From the NCBI RefSeq assembly GCF_006874475.1, contig NZ_VIRM01000005.1:1-64000 (forward strand): 64,000 bases of DNA, in the 5' to 3' direction. A program made the position numbers and the translations under genes. Each line of letters begins with the position of its first letter. Position 1 is the first letter of the stretch. Below, piece after piece: positions 7,586 through 17,478 of the stretch. The stretch is from Microbispora hainanensis (GTDB taxonomy: Bacteria; Actinomycetota; Actinomycetes; Streptosporangiales; Streptosporangiaceae). A model generated the notes under the pieces. It ran no database searches. It was not told the DNA's origin and saw only the letters and a list, made by a program, of their open reading frames with translations.

Positions 7586-10500
7586 ATGGGTGATTCGTTT
7601 GTTCATCTGCACGTCCACACCGAGTATTCGATGCTCGACGGAGCGGCGCGGCTGAAGCAGATGTTCAAACTCGTGGGCGAGCTGGAGATGCCCGCGATCG
7701 CGATCACCGACCACGGCAACATGCACGGCGCCTACGACTTCTACAAGCAGGCGACCGGCGCCGGGGTGAAGCCCATCCTCGGCATCGAGGCGTACGTCGC
7801 GCCCGAGTCGCGCATGCACAAGAAGCCGGTGCTGTGGGGCGAGCCGCACCAGAAGAGCGACGACGTCTCTGCGGGTGGCTACTACACCCACATGACCATC
7901 TGGGCGCGGAACAAGACCGGCCTGAAGAACCTGATGAAGCTCAGCTCGCGTGCCTACACCGAGGGCTTCGTCCGCAAGTGGGCCCGGATGGACGCCGACA
8001 TCCTCGCCGAGCACGCCGAGGGCCTGATGGCCACGACCGGATGCCCGTCCGGGGAGGTGCAGACCCGGCTGCGGCTCGGCCAGTACGACGAGGCGCTCAA
8101 GGCGGCCGCGAAGTTCCAGGACATCTTCGGGAAGGACAACTACTTCCTGGAGATCATGGACCACGGGCTCGACATCGAGCGCCGGGTCCGCGACGGCCTG
8201 ATCCGGATCAGCCGCGAGCTGGACATCCCCCCGGTGGTCACCAACGACTCCCACTACACGTACGAGTCGGACGCCGCCGGTCACGACGCCCTCCTGTGCA
8301 TCCAGACGGGCAAGCAGCTCAGCGACCCCGACCGGTTCCGGTTCGACGGCAGCGGCTACTACATCAAGACGGCCGACGAGATGCGGGCGGTCGACTCCTC
8401 CGACATCTGGCAGGAGGGCTGCCGCAACACGCTGCTGGTGGCCGAGAAGGTCGACCCCGAGGGCTTCTTCCCCTACCACAACCTGATGCCGACCTACCCG
8501 ATCCCGGAGGGGCAGACGGAGGAGGAGTACTTCCGGCAGCAGGTCTGGGAGGGCATGAAGCGCCGCTTCCCCGGTGGCGTGGACGAGGAGCACCGCGCCT
8601 GGGTCGAGAACGAGATCGGCGTCATCCTCCAGATGGGCTTCCCGAGCTACTTCCTCGTGGTCGCCGACTTCATCATGTGGGCCAAGAACAACGGCATCCG
8701 GGTGGGCCCCGGCCGTGGTTCGGCCGCCGGCTCGCTGGTCGCGTACGCGCTGGGCATCACCGACCTCGACCCGATCCCGCACGGCCTGATCTTCGAGCGG
8801 TTCCTCAACCCCGAGCGCGTCTCGATGCCCGACATCGACATCGACTTCGACGAGCGCCGGCGCGCCGACGTGATCCGCTACGTGACCGAGAAGTGGGGCG
8901 CCGACAAGGTGGCCATGATCGCCACGTTCGGCACCATCAAGGCGAAGGCGGCCGTGAAGGACGCCGGCCGCGTCCTCGGCTACCCGTACGCGCTGGGCGA
9001 CCGCATCTCCAAGGCGTTCCCCCCGGCGGTGATGGGCAAGGACATCCCGCTGTCGGGCATCTTCGACTCCGACCACCCGCGTTACAACGAGGCGGGCGAG
9101 CTGCGCAAGCTGTACGAGGAGGACGTCGACGTCAAGGCGACGATCGACCTCGGGCGCGGCCTGGAGGGCCTGATCCGGCAGACCGGCGTGCACGCCGCGG
9201 GCGTCATCATGTCGGCGGAGCCGCTGACCGACCACATCCCGATCATGCGCCGCGACTCCGACGGCGCGATCATCACGCAGTTCGACTACCCGACCTGCGA
9301 GACGCTCGGCCTGCTGAAGATGGACTTCCTGGGCCTGCGCAACCTCACGATCATCGACGACTGCCTGAAGATGATCGAGACGAACACCGGGAACAGGATC
9401 GAGCTGCTAGAGCTCCCGCTCGACGACAGCAGGACGTACGAGCTGCTGGCCAAGGGCGACACGCTCGGCATCTTCCAGCTGGACGGCGGCGGCATGCGCA
9501 CGCTGCTGCGGCTGATGAAGCCCGACAACTTCGAGGACATCTCCGCGGCCCTCGCGCTCTATCGGCCCGGCCCGATGGGCGCCAACTCGCACACCAACTA
9601 CGCGCTGCGCAAGAACGGCCAGCAGGAGATCAGCCCGATCCACCCGGAGCTGGAGGAGCCGCTCAAGGACATCCTCAGCACGACCTACGGCCTGATCGTC
9701 TATCAGGAGCAGGTCATGGCCATCGCCCAGAAGGTGGCCAACTACACGCTCGGCGGCGCCGACCTGCTCCGCCGCGCGATGGGCAAGAAGAAGAAGTCCG
9801 AGCTGGACAAGCAGTTCGAGTTCTTCGAGAAGGGCATGAAGGAGAACGGGTTCTCCGCCGCGGCCATCAAGGCCCTGTGGGACATCCTCCTGCCGTTCTC
9901 CGACTACGCCTTCAACAAGGCCCACACCGCCGGATACGGCCTGGTGTCCTACTGGACCGCCTATCTCAAGGCCAACTACCCGGCCGAATACATGGCGGCC
10001 CTGCTCACCAGCGTCAAGGACGACAAGGACAAGTCGGCCCTCTATCTCAACGAGTGCCGCCGCATGGGCATCAAGGTGCTCCCGCCGGACGTCAACGACT
10101 CCGACTTCGACTTCACCCCGCGCGGCACCGACATCCGGTTCGGCCTGTCGGCCATCCGCAACGTCGGCGCGAACGTCGTCGACGGGGTCATCGCGGCGCG
10201 CAAGGAGAAGGGCAGGTTCACCGACTTCAAGGACTTCCTGCGCAAGGTCCCCGCGATCGTCTGCAACAAGCGGGTCATCGAGTCGCTGATCAAGTCGGGT
10301 GCGTTCGACTCGTTCGGGCACGTGCGCAAGGGCCTGCTGATGGTGCACGAGCAGGCCGTCGACGCGATCATCGACATCAAGAAGAACGAGGCGATCGGCC
10401 AGGACTCGCTGTTCGGCGCGATCGACGGCGCCGAAGACCAGACCTTCGACGTGCAGATCCCGCCGGGGGAGTGGGACAAGACGACGCTGCTGCAGTTCGA

Positions 10501-11107
10501 GCGCGAGATGCTCGGCCTGTACGTCTCCGACCACCCGCTGTTCGGCGTCGAGCACATCCTGTCGGCGGGCGCCGACTGCTCGATCGCGGCCCTCCAGGAC
10601 GACAGCCGTCCCGACGGGCAGGTCGTCACGGTCGGCGGCATCCTGTCGGGCCTGCAGCGCAAGGTGACCAAGAAGGGCGACACCTGGGTCCTCACGATGC
10701 TGGAGGACCTGGAGGGCTCGATCGAGGTCATGATCTTCCCGTCGGCCTACCAGCTCTGCGCGACCGTGCTCGCCGAGGACGCGATCGTCTTCGTCAAGGG
10801 CAGGATCGACAAGCGGGAGGACGTCGCGAAGATCATCGCGATGGAGGTGACCGCGCCGGACCTCAGCGCCGAGAACGGCGGGCCGCTGGTGGTGAGCATG
10901 CCGATCAACCGCTGCACGCCGCCCGTCGTCGGCCGGCTCAAGGAGGTGCTGACCACCCACCCCGGGACCACGGAGGTCCACCTCCAGGTGCACAACGGGC
11001 CGCGTACGACGGTCATGCGGCTGGACGACCGGCTCCGGGTGACCCCCTCGCCCGCCCTGATGGGCGACCTCAAGCAACTGCTCGGCCCGGCCTGCCTGGC
11101 CGGTTGA
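7586..11107 (+). CDS. dnaE: DNA polymerase III subunit alpha
   Basis: A 1173-residue replicative polymerase catalytic subunit of the DnaE1 type. The N-terminal PHP domain starts with [16 protein letters not shown] and carries its His/Asp metal motifs. The polymerase core contains [12 protein letters not shown] near residues 415-423, with catalytic aspartates, and [10 protein letters not shown] in the fingers. A helix-hairpin-helix and an OB-fold follow in the C-terminal third (about 985-1065, [21 protein letters not shown]). Length is normal for the family. ATG 7586 lies 79 bases after the chorismate mutase gene on the same strand; a separate promoter is likely but only a weak TAGGCT -10 (7548-7553) is visible. 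Confidence 0.98.
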   Translation: MGDSFVHLHVHTEYSMLDGAARLKQMFKLVGELEMPAIAITDHGNMHGAYDFYKQATGAGVKPILGIEAYVAPESRMHKKPVLWGEPHQKSDDVSAGGYYTHMTIWARNKTGLKNLMKLSSRAYTEGFVRKWARMDADILAEHAEGLMATTGCPSGEVQTRLRLGQYDEALKAAAKFQDIFGKDNYFLEIMDHGLDIERRVRDGLIRISRELDIPPVVTNDSHYTYESDAAGHDALLCIQTGKQLSDPDRFRFDGSGYYIKTADEMRAVDSSDIWQEGCRNTLLVAEKVDPEGFFPYHNLMPTYPIPEGQTEEEYFRQQVWEGMKRRFPGGVDEEHRAWVENEIGVILQMGFPSYFLVVADFIMWAKNNGIRVGPGRGSAAGSLVAYALGITDLDPIPHGLIFERFLNPERVSMPDIDIDFDERRRADVIRYVTEKWGADKVAMIATFGTIKAKAAVKDAGRVLGYPYALGDRISKAFPPAVMGKDIPLSGIFDSDHPRYNEAGELRKLYEEDVDVKATIDLGRGLEGLIRQTGVHAAGVIMSAEPLTDHIPIMRRDSDGAIITQFDYPTCETLGLLKMDFLGLRNLTIIDDCLKMIETNTGNRIELLELPLDDSRTYELLAKGDTLGIFQLDGGGMRTLLRLMKPDNFEDISAALALYRPGPMGANSHTNYALRKNGQQEISPIHPELEEPLKDILSTTYGLIVYQEQVMAIAQKVANYTLGGADLLRRAMGKKKKSELDKQFEFFEKGMKENGFSAAAIKALWDILLPFSDYAFNKAHTAGYGLVSYWTAYLKANYPAEYMAALLTSVKDDKDKSALYLNECRRMGIKVLPPDVNDSDFDFTPRGTDIRFGLSAIRNVGANVVDGVIAARKEKGRFTDFKDFLRKVPAIVCNKRVIESLIKSGAFDSFGHVRKGLLMVHEQAVDAIIDIKKNEAIGQDSLFGAIDGAEDQTFDVQIPPGEWDKTTLLQFEREMLGLYVSDHPLFGVEHILSAGADCSIAALQDDSRPDGQVVTVGGILSGLQRKVTKKGDTWVLTMLEDLEGSIEVMIFPSAYQLCATVLAEDAIVFVKGRIDKREDVAKIIAMEVTAPDLSAENGGPLVVSMPINRCTPPVVGRLKEVLTTHPGTTEVHLQVHNGPRTTVMRLDDRLRVTPSPALMGDLKQLLGPACLAG

Positions 11108-11153
11108 CCGGGCGCCCGGCCAGGGCCAGGGGATGAAGCGCAGGGCATGAGGG

Positions 11154-11927
11154 TCAGGGGATGAGCACGTCCCCCTGGCGTGCCACCTCCACCTCCTTGG
11201 CCAGCACGTCCAGCGCGTCGTCCGTACGGGCCGGGGCGTGGTGGGTGAGCACGAGGCGGCGGGCGCCGCAGCGGGCGGCGAAGGCGACGGCGTCGGCGAC
11301 CGTGGAGTGGCCGTAGGCGTCGGCCGTCGCCTGCTCCCCGGGCAGGAACTGGCCGTCGTGCAGCAGCAGGTCGACGCCGGCCGCCAGCTCGGCGGCGGCC
11401 GCGCACCCCGCCTGCGGCGCGTGGTCGGGCAGGTAGGCGATGGCGACTCCGTCACCCTCCACCCGGATGCCGTGGGTGGTGCCGCCCTTGTGGGAGATCT
11501 CGGCCACGGTGACGGCGTACCCCTCGATCACGCCGCAGGCGGAGGGGAGGAACCGCCAGGCGCCCGCGAGGCCGCCCGGGGTGATGGGGAAGTGCGGCGG
11601 GGACATGACCCGGGTCAGCGTCTCGAGCGGCCGCGGCGAGGGCAGGTAGAGATCGACCCGCGCGCCGGGGTGGTCGAGCGGCGGGCAGAACGGCAGCCCC
11701 TGCACGTGGTCCCAGTGAAGGTGGGTGACCAGGACGGAGCCGCGGAACGGCGCCCCGCCCAGCAGGGCGCCCAGCCCGCGCAGGCCGGTTCCCGCGTCCA
11801 GCACCAGGGCCGGGACGGTGGAGTCGTCGGGCAGCACGGCGACGCAACTCGTGTGACCGCCCCACCGCACGAACTCGGGGCCCGGCGCCGGGGTCGAGCC
11901 GCGGACGCCGAGCATCGCGAGCCTCAC
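11154..11927 (-). CDS. Metallo-beta-lactamase-fold hydrolase, phosphodiesterase-like
   Basis: A 257-residue MBL-fold protein. The start GVRGSTPAPGPEFVRWGGHTSC matches a subgroup of MBL hydrolases that begins with a conserved glycine-rich strand. The metal motif THLHWDHVQGLPF (HxHxDH) is intact, as are later ligand candidates (LLHDGQF, LTHHAPARTDD). The upstream cyclic-nucleotide-binding gene overlaps it by 4 bases (GTGA), so the two are translationally coupled. With a nucleotidyl cyclase just across the promoter region, a cyclic-nucleotide phosphodiesterase role is a reasonable inference, but other phosphoester or thioester substrates are possible. Confidence 0.8.
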   Translation of the reverse strand: MRLAMLGVRGSTPAPGPEFVRWGGHTSCVAVLPDDSTVPALVLDAGTGLRGLGALLGGAPFRGSVLVTHLHWDHVQGLPFCPPLDHPGARVDLYLPSPRPLETLTRVMSPPHFPITPGGLAGAWRFLPSACGVIEGYAVTVAEISHKGGTTHGIRVEGDGVAIAYLPDHAPQAGCAAAAELAAGVDLLLHDGQFLPGEQATADAYGHSTVADAVAFAARCGARRLVLTHHAPARTDDALDVLAKEVEVARQGDVLIP

Positions 11928-12922
11928 GTGAGCTGTTCCTCTCGCCGGTGCCCCTCGGCCAGCGCCGCCAGTGCCTTCCTGTCCACCGCGTCCGCGGCCG
12001 CCTCGGCCACCCTGACCGGCGTCAGCGCCGTCAGGGTCGCCGTGCGCAGGCCGCCTTCGAGCACCGCGCGCTCGCCGAGGATCGCGCCGGGGCCGAGCTC
12101 GGGCAGCGGCGTGCCGTCCACGTCCACCCCGAGCACGCCGTCGAGAAGCAGGAACAGGGAGGAACCCGGCTCGCCCTGCCGCACCAGCCGCGCGCCGGCG
12201 GGCAGCGAGCGGATGACCGGCCTGCGGGCGCCCCGCATGATCAGCAGGGACAGCTGGCGCTCCAGCGCCGTCTCGGCCGCGGTGACCAGCACCGGGGAGT
12301 CCTCGTCGCCCCACGGCGTGCGGCCGGGCCCCTCCTGGGCCGCCCACGCCGTGAAGTCGGTGAGGCCGGCCTTGAGCGTGAGCCGGTCGTCGGGCCCGTA
12401 GACCCAGTGGCGGGGGAACGGGCTCGCGCCCTCCAGCGTCCCCTCGGCCCGCCCGTCGGCGTGCAGCGTCACCGCGAGCGTGGTCCACACCAGCGGCGAC
12501 TGCATCCGCAGGTACGGCGGCCGCGAGACCCGCCGGGGGAACGGCAGCGCCGTGCGCCCGCCCGCGGTCTGCCTGAAGGTGATCCACCCGTCGCCGGTCT
12601 GGGGCGCGGGCCTCAGGTCGGGCAGGCCGTACGCGGCGAACCGCACGCCCAGCGGGCCCAGGCGGACGGTCGTGGCGCCCATGACGAGGCCGCCGTCCGC
12701 GCCGTGCGCGACCACCCGGTCGCCGTCGAACTCGGCCCAGACGCGCAGGCGGTTGGCGAACCGGAACGCGTCGCGGTCGCGCAGGCCGTCGACGTCGGTG
12801 ATCACGTCGGGCGGCGGATCGTCGTAGTGCGTGAGTCCCATCGTGAACGCGGGCTTGGTGTAGCCCTTGACCGCCTCGGACGGGATCCAGGAGATGGAAG
12901 TGATCTTCGATTCGACTCGCAT
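11924..12922 (-). CDS. Cyclic-nucleotide-binding domain protein
   Basis: A 332-residue protein. The C-terminal part (about 225-325) is a CRP-type cyclic-nucleotide-binding domain, with VIRSLPAGARLVRQGEPGSSLFLLLDGVLGV and a phosphate-binding cassette GPGAILGERAVLEGGLRTATL that keeps the Gly-Glu and the Arg. There is no helix-turn-helix, so it is not a transcription factor. The N-terminal about 220 residues are of unknown family and look beta-rich. ATG 12922 lies 6 bases after a TACGGT -10-like box, suggesting a leaderless mRNA. It is the likely receptor for the nucleotide made by the divergent cyclase and is coupled to the MBL hydrolase. Confidence 0.8.
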   Translation of the reverse strand: MRVESKITSISWIPSEAVKGYTKPAFTMGLTHYDDPPPDVITDVDGLRDRDAFRFANRLRVWAEFDGDRVVAHGADGGLVMGATTVRLGPLGVRFAAYGLPDLRPAPQTGDGWITFRQTAGGRTALPFPRRVSRPPYLRMQSPLVWTTLAVTLHADGRAEGTLEGASPFPRHWVYGPDDRLTLKAGLTDFTAWAAQEGPGRTPWGDEDSPVLVTAAETALERQLSLLIMRGARRPVIRSLPAGARLVRQGEPGSSLFLLLDGVLGVDVDGTPLPELGPGAILGERAVLEGGLRTATLTALTPVRVAEAAADAVDRKALAALAEGHRREEQLT

Positions 12923-13053
12923 GCTCTGACCGTAGGAACCGCGCGGGCCGGCTTCGAGGGCGTCAGCCTGCGAACGCGTGGGGGTGCCAGCACCCCCGGA
13001 CCGTCGTCCTGGCACCCTTTCCGCCCGCTCCTGCCGGATATGTAATTTCGCTT
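12923..13053. promoter_or_regulatory. Divergent promoter region with central palindrome
   Basis: GGGGGTGCCAGCACCCCC (12980-12997) has 8-bp arms around CA and lies at the midpoint between the two starts. Its centre is about 66 bases from ATG 12922 and from GTG 13054. A second, overlapping dyad pairs GGGTGCCAG (12982-12990) with CTGGCACCC (13009-13017). Each gene has a -10-like box 6-7 bases before its start (TACGGT at 12929-12934 on the minus strand, TGTAAT at 13041-13046 on the plus strand). Control of both directions by one regulator is likely. Confidence 0.65.
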
Positions 13054-14355
13054 GTGGAACGCATCACCGTGGTTCTCGCGGACGACAACCTGATCGTCCG
13101 CGAGGGTGTGCGCGCGCTGCTCGGCCGCGACGCCGCACTGGAGATCGTGGGGCTGGCCGCCGACTACGCCGAGGTGGTGGCCGCCGCGGTCCGCCTGCGC
13201 CCGCAGGTCGTCGTCACCGACATCCGGATGCCGCCGACCTACCAGGACGAGGGGATCGAGGCGGCGCGCGAGGTGCGCAAGCGCTTACCCGGCACGGGCG
13301 TCGTGGTGCTGAGCCAGTATGACGACCCCGACTACGCGATCCGGCTGCTCGACGAGGGCGCGGCCGGATACGCCTACCTTCTCAAGGACCGGGTCGCCGA
13401 CGCCGGCCTGCTCGGCAGGGCCATCCGGGAGGTCGCCGCCGGCGGCTCGCTCATCGACCCGGCGATCGTGCGCGAGCTGGTGACGCCCGCCCGCGACGAG
13501 GGACGGCTGTCGCCCGCCGAGGAGGACCTGCTCCGCCAGGTCGCCCAGGGCCGCACCGTTAAGGCGATCGCCGCGTCGCGGGGGGAGCCGCCCGAGGCGG
13601 TCAACGCCGAGATCGAGCGGCTCTTCCTCGTCCTCGCCAGGGGCGCGAGCGCGGGACTGCAGGGGGCGCTGCGCCGGCTGCGGATGCTGCACACCGCGAT
13701 CCTGCGCCGCGACGAGCAGGGCGAGACGCTGTCGCGCCTGCTCCCCGGCGGCCTCGCCGACAAGCTGCTGCGCGACCGCGACGCCGCCGGCCGCACGGAA
13801 CGGCTCGTCGTGACCGTGCTGATGTCCGACGTGCGCGGCTATTCGGCCATCGCGGAGGCCACCGACCCGGCGGTGCTCGCGGGCCAGCTCAACGCCCACC
13901 GGCGGGCCATGAACGCGGCGATCCTCAGCGCGGGCGGCACGGTCATGCAGTATGTGGGCGACGCCGTGATGGCCGTCTTCGGCGCCCCCGACCCCGCGCC
14001 CGACCACGCCGCGAGAGCCGTACGCGCGGCCTGTGAGATGCACGTCCGGCAGCGCGGGCTCGACGCCGAATGGGCAGGGCAGGGGCTCGTCCCCTTCGGC
14101 CTCGGCATCGGCCTTTCCACGGGCGAAGTAGCGGCGGCCCTCCTCGGAAGCGATGAACGGGTGGAGTACACCCTCGTGGGAGACACGGTGAACCTCGCCC
14201 AGCGCATGCAGGACCTGGCACGCCCCGCCGGCACGGTCGCGGCGGAGACGACCGTGCGCGCGGCCGGCGAGCGCTGGCCCTGGAAACCCCTCGGCCCGCG
14301 GCTCGTCAAGGGCCGCTCCACCCCCGTCAACGCCTATCACCTAGAGGTGAACTGA
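13054..14355 (+). CDS. Response regulator fused to a class III nucleotidyl cyclase
   Basis: A 433-residue protein with three parts. Residues 1-125 are a receiver domain with acidic DD (10-11) and phosphoacceptor Asp56 (VVTDIRMP). Residues about 150-195 resemble a weakened LuxR-type helix-turn-helix (LSPAEEDLLRQVAQGRTVKAIA). Residues about 245-433 are a class III adenylate/guanylate cyclase, with both metal aspartates (VLMSDVRGYS; VGDAVMAVFGAP) and the purine-contacting VGDTVNLAQRM. The position often filled by the adenine-specifying Lys is Gln here, so the product (cAMP or cGMP) is uncertain. It is the first gene of the operon and likely takes phosphate from the kinase encoded at 19900-21795. 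Confidence 0.88.
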   Translation: MERITVVLADDNLIVREGVRALLGRDAALEIVGLAADYAEVVAAAVRLRPQVVVTDIRMPPTYQDEGIEAAREVRKRLPGTGVVVLSQYDDPDYAIRLLDEGAAGYAYLLKDRVADAGLLGRAIREVAAGGSLIDPAIVRELVTPARDEGRLSPAEEDLLRQVAQGRTVKAIAASRGEPPEAVNAEIERLFLVLARGASAGLQGALRRLRMLHTAILRRDEQGETLSRLLPGGLADKLLRDRDAAGRTERLVVTVLMSDVRGYSAIAEATDPAVLAGQLNAHRRAMNAAILSAGGTVMQYVGDAVMAVFGAPDPAPDHAARAVRAACEMHVRQRGLDAEWAGQGLVPFGLGIGLSTGEVAAALLGSDERVEYTLVGDTVNLAQRMQDLARPAGTVAAETTVRAAGERWPWKPLGPRLVKGRSTPVNAYHLEVN

Positions 14356-14356
14356 G

Positions 14357-15076
14357 ATGTCCGCCCCCCAGCCGGCCGCCGCGATCGACGGCGCCACCAC
14401 GGAACCCGCGGCGGTGCGGGTCCGCGGCGCCCGGCGCACCTTCACCGCCGACCTCGCCCCGGTGCGCGCGCTGCGCGGGGTCGACCTCGACGTACGCCAA
14501 GGAGAGTTCCTCGCGGTCACCGGCCCCTCCGGCTGCGGCAAGTCGACACTGCTCAACGTCATCGCGGGCCTCGACGCGGTCGACGAGGGGACGATCGAGG
14601 TCGCGGGCGAGCGGGTGGACGGCAGGGACGAGGACTGGCTGGCCCGCTTCCGGCGCGGCCACATCGGGTTCGTGTTCCAGTTCTTCAACCTGCTCGACGG
14701 CGTGTCCGCACTGGACAACCTGATCATGCCCGGCGTGCTCGCCGGCATGAAGCGGCGGGCCGCCGAGTCGCGGGCCCGCGACGTGCTCGACCTGCTCGGG
14801 CTGAGCGACCGCGCGGAGCAGGTGCCCGCGGTGCTGTCCGGAGGCCAGCGCCAGCGCCCGGCGATCGCCCGCGCGCTCGTGAACGAGCCGACGCTGCTGC
14901 TCGCCGACGAGCCGACCGGCGCGCTCGACAGCGAGGGCGGCCTGGAGATCCTTGAACTGTTCCGCAGGCTCCACGGCGCCGGTCAGACGATCATCATGGT
15001 GACGCACTCGCCGGAGGTGGCCGCGGGCGCGGGCCGCACCGTGCGGATGCGCGACGGCCGGGTGGAGACGCCGTGA
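14357..15076 (+). CDS. ABC transporter ATP-binding protein (MacB/LolD type)
   Basis: A 239-residue ATPase with Walker A GPSGCGKST, signature LSGGQRQR, and Walker B LLLADEPTGAL, the last typical of the MacB/LolD/FtsE group that pairs with FtsX-like permeases. In the helix after the signature, the usual Val of QRVAIARAL is Pro (QRPAIARAL), which is uncommon. ATG 14357 is one base after the cyclase stop, and the 3' end overlaps the first permease by 4 bases. It probably energises the two permeases downstream; such systems move lipids or peptides, or transmit signals across the membrane. Confidence 0.9.
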   Translation: MSAPQPAAAIDGATTEPAAVRVRGARRTFTADLAPVRALRGVDLDVRQGEFLAVTGPSGCGKSTLLNVIAGLDAVDEGTIEVAGERVDGRDEDWLARFRRGHIGFVFQFFNLLDGVSALDNLIMPGVLAGMKRRAAESRARDVLDLLGLSDRAEQVPAVLSGGQRQRPAIARALVNEPTLLLADEPTGALDSEGGLEILELFRRLHGAGQTIIMVTHSPEVAAGAGRTVRMRDGRVETP

Positions 15077-17472
15077 GCCTCGTCAGCTTCTGGCTCCGGC
15101 TGGAGGCGCGCCGGCGGGCGCGGTCGCTGGCCGTGCTCGCGCTGCTCGTGGCCGTGGCGACCACCACGGTGCTGGCGGCCCTGGCCGGCGCGCGGCGGGG
15201 CGACGGCGCGATGGCCCGCCTGAGCGCCGTCACCCTGCCCGCCGACGCCGTCGTCCTGCCCAACCAGCCGGGATTCGACTGGGACGCGGTGCGCGCGCTG
15301 CCGGGCGTGGCGGCGGTGTCCGGCTTCGCCGTGGCCCCCTTCTTCGTCGAGCAGCTGCCCGGCTACTTCGGCTATCTCCCTCCGGTGGACCGTGACGCGT
15401 ACCGGACCGTCGAACGGCCCGTGGTGCTGGAGGGGCGGCTCGCCGACCCCGCCCGCCCGGACGAGGTCATGGTCTCCGGCTACTTCCCCGGCGCGTACGC
15501 ACTGCGCGTCGGCGACACCCTCACCCTGCGCCTGCCGTCCGAGCGGCAGGCCGGCGACTTCGATTTCAGCGACGAGCCGGGCGGTCCCCGCGTGCGGGTG
15601 CGCGTCGTCGGGGTCATCCGCTCCCCGTGGTACTCCGACAAGCTCGCCGACAAGGGCGCCTGGTTCTCCGTCTACCCCTCGCCCGCCCTCTTCGCCGCGC
15701 ATCCGAAGAACTTCCTCGGCGCCTCCTCGTCGGGCTTCGTCAACGCCCTGGTGCGGCTCGACCAGGGGGAGCGCGGTCTGCCCGCCTTCCGCGCCGGGCT
15801 GGCGAAGATCACCGGGCGTACGGACATCGAGATCTGGAACGCCGCCGACGTCGCCCGGCACCGTCAGCAGGTCAACGCCTACGAGAGCCTGTGTCTCGCC
15901 TTCTTCGCCCTGGCGGCCCTGGCCGCCGCGATCGTCCTCGTCGGCCAGTCCGTGGCCCGCTACGTCGCGGCCGGCGTCGGAGAGCTGCAGGCCCTGCGGG
16001 CGTCGGGGCTGACGACGCGGCAGTGCCTGGCCGCCGCCTGCGCCGGGCCGTTCCTCGCCTCGGTCGCCGGCTCGACGCTGGGGACCGCCGGCGCGGCGGC
16101 GGCCTCCAGGTGGACGCCGATCGGCGCGGCCTCCCTGGTCGAGCCCGCCCCCGGCTTCGACGCCGACCCGCTCGTGCTCGGCTGCGGCTGGGCCGCCGCC
16201 CCGCTGCTGGTCCTGGCCGGGGCGCTCGCCGCGGCCTGGCTCGCCGTCGTGTCGGCCCGGTCCGCGGCGGCACCGCTCCGCTCCGTGGTGGCGCGGGCGG
16301 CGGACCGCCTCGGGCTGCCCGTGCCCCTGGTGGCCGGCGCCCGGTTCGCCCTGGAACGCGGTCAGGGCGCCGGCGCGGTCCCGGTGCGCCCCGCGCTGGT
16401 GGCGGCGGTCGCGGGCGTGCTCGGCGTGCTCGCCTCCTTCACGTTCGCCGCGGGGGTCGCCGACGCGGCCGGCAATCCCACACGGTTCGGGCAGACCTTC
16501 CAGCTCACCGCCTTCCTCGGTGAGGGCGGCCAGGACTGGGCCGCGCCGGAGCAGATCATGACGGAGGTCGCCCGGGACCCCGACGTCGCGGGGGTGAACG
16601 ACGCCCGGGTGGCGGTCGCGGAGGCGGACGACGCCTCCGTCACGGTCTACCGGCACCGTCCGTTCGCCGGATCGGCCGACGTCGTGCTCCTGTCGGGGCG
16701 GATGCCCGAAGGCCCCGGCGAGGTCGTCCTGGCCCCCACGACCGCGCGCACCCTGGGCGCCGAGGTCGGCTCGTCCGTACGGCTCGCGGGCACGACCGGG
16801 CCGCGGGAGATGACGGTGCGGGGGATCGGCTTCGTCCCGCAGGGGTCGCACAACGACTACGACGCGGGCGCGTGGGCCACCGCCGCCGGATTCGAGGCGA
16901 TGTTCGGCGCGGACTTCAAGTATCACCTGGCGCTCGTCGCCCTGCGCCCGGGCGCGGATCCGCAGGCCGTCCTGGACCGCCTCACGAAGGCCATGGCCGG
17001 GATCGAGGGGGGCGACCGGATCTCCGTCGAGCCGGGGCAACCGCCCGAGCAGCTCGCCGAGGTGCAGGACGTGCAGATCCTTCCGCTCTTCCTCGGCGGC
17101 TTCCTGGCGCTGCTCGCCGTGGGCGCGGTGGGCCACGCGCTCGCCACCGCCGTACGGCGGCGCAGGCACGAGGTCGCCGTCATGCGGGCCCTCGGCATGA
17201 CCCGGGCGCAGTCACGGCTCGTCGTGTTCACCCAGGCGTCGCTGCTGGCGGTGGCCGGGCTGGCGTTCGGCGTGCCGCTCGGCGTGGCGCTGGGCCGCAC
17301 GCTGTGGCGCGTCGTCGCGGAGCGCACCCCGCTGTTCTACGAGCCGCCGGTCGCCCTCTGGGCGCTGCTGGCGATCGGGCCGGCGGCGGTCCTGGTCGCC
17401 AACCTCCTCGCGTTGTGGCCGGGGCGGCACGCCGCCCGGCTCCGCATCGGCCACATCCTCCGGACGGAGTGA
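15073..17472 (+). CDS. FtsX-like ABC transporter permease, copy 1
   Basis: A 799-residue membrane protein with the duplicated FtsX layout. An N-terminal helix near 15-35 is followed by a large extracellular domain (about 40-265) and a three-helix FtsX bundle (about 270-400). A second anchor, extracellular domain (about 450-675) and helix bundle (about 685-795) come next. The last bundle includes AVGHALATAVRRRRHEVAVMRALGMTRAQ, the usual permease coupling region. GTG 15073 overlaps the ATPase stop. It is closely similar to the next gene and probably forms a heterodimer with it. Confidence 0.88.
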   Translation: MSLVSFWLRLEARRRARSLAVLALLVAVATTTVLAALAGARRGDGAMARLSAVTLPADAVVLPNQPGFDWDAVRALPGVAAVSGFAVAPFFVEQLPGYFGYLPPVDRDAYRTVERPVVLEGRLADPARPDEVMVSGYFPGAYALRVGDTLTLRLPSERQAGDFDFSDEPGGPRVRVRVVGVIRSPWYSDKLADKGAWFSVYPSPALFAAHPKNFLGASSSGFVNALVRLDQGERGLPAFRAGLAKITGRTDIEIWNAADVARHRQQVNAYESLCLAFFALAALAAAIVLVGQSVARYVAAGVGELQALRASGLTTRQCLAAACAGPFLASVAGSTLGTAGAAAASRWTPIGAASLVEPAPGFDADPLVLGCGWAAAPLLVLAGALAAAWLAVVSARSAAAPLRSVVARAADRLGLPVPLVAGARFALERGQGAGAVPVRPALVAAVAGVLGVLASFTFAAGVADAAGNPTRFGQTFQLTAFLGEGGQDWAAPEQIMTEVARDPDVAGVNDARVAVAEADDASVTVYRHRPFAGSADVVLLSGRMPEGPGEVVLAPTTARTLGAEVGSSVRLAGTTGPREMTVRGIGFVPQGSHNDYDAGAWATAAGFEAMFGADFKYHLALVALRPGADPQAVLDRLTKAMAGIEGGDRISVEPGQPPEQLAEVQDVQILPLFLGGFLALLAVGAVGHALATAVRRRRHEVAVMRALGMTRAQSRLVVFTQASLLAVAGLAFGVPLGVALGRTLWRVVAERTPLFYEPPVALWALLAIGPAAVLVANLLALWPGRHAARLRIGHILRTE

Positions 17473-17478
17473 GCGGCG

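Noticed and set aside
11108-11125. CCGGGCGCCCGG palindrome after dnaE as a terminator
   Set aside because: It is a simple 12-base self-complementary string with no loop and no T-run, too weak to call.
7834-11136. 1100-residue ORF in another frame of dnaE
   Set aside because: Shadow frame of a fully conserved polymerase gene; Arg/Pro/Gly-rich with no start signal.
9407-11455. Long minus-strand ORF across the dnaE end
   Set aside because: It has the composition of an antisense shadow and runs into the MBL hydrolase gene in the wrong frame.
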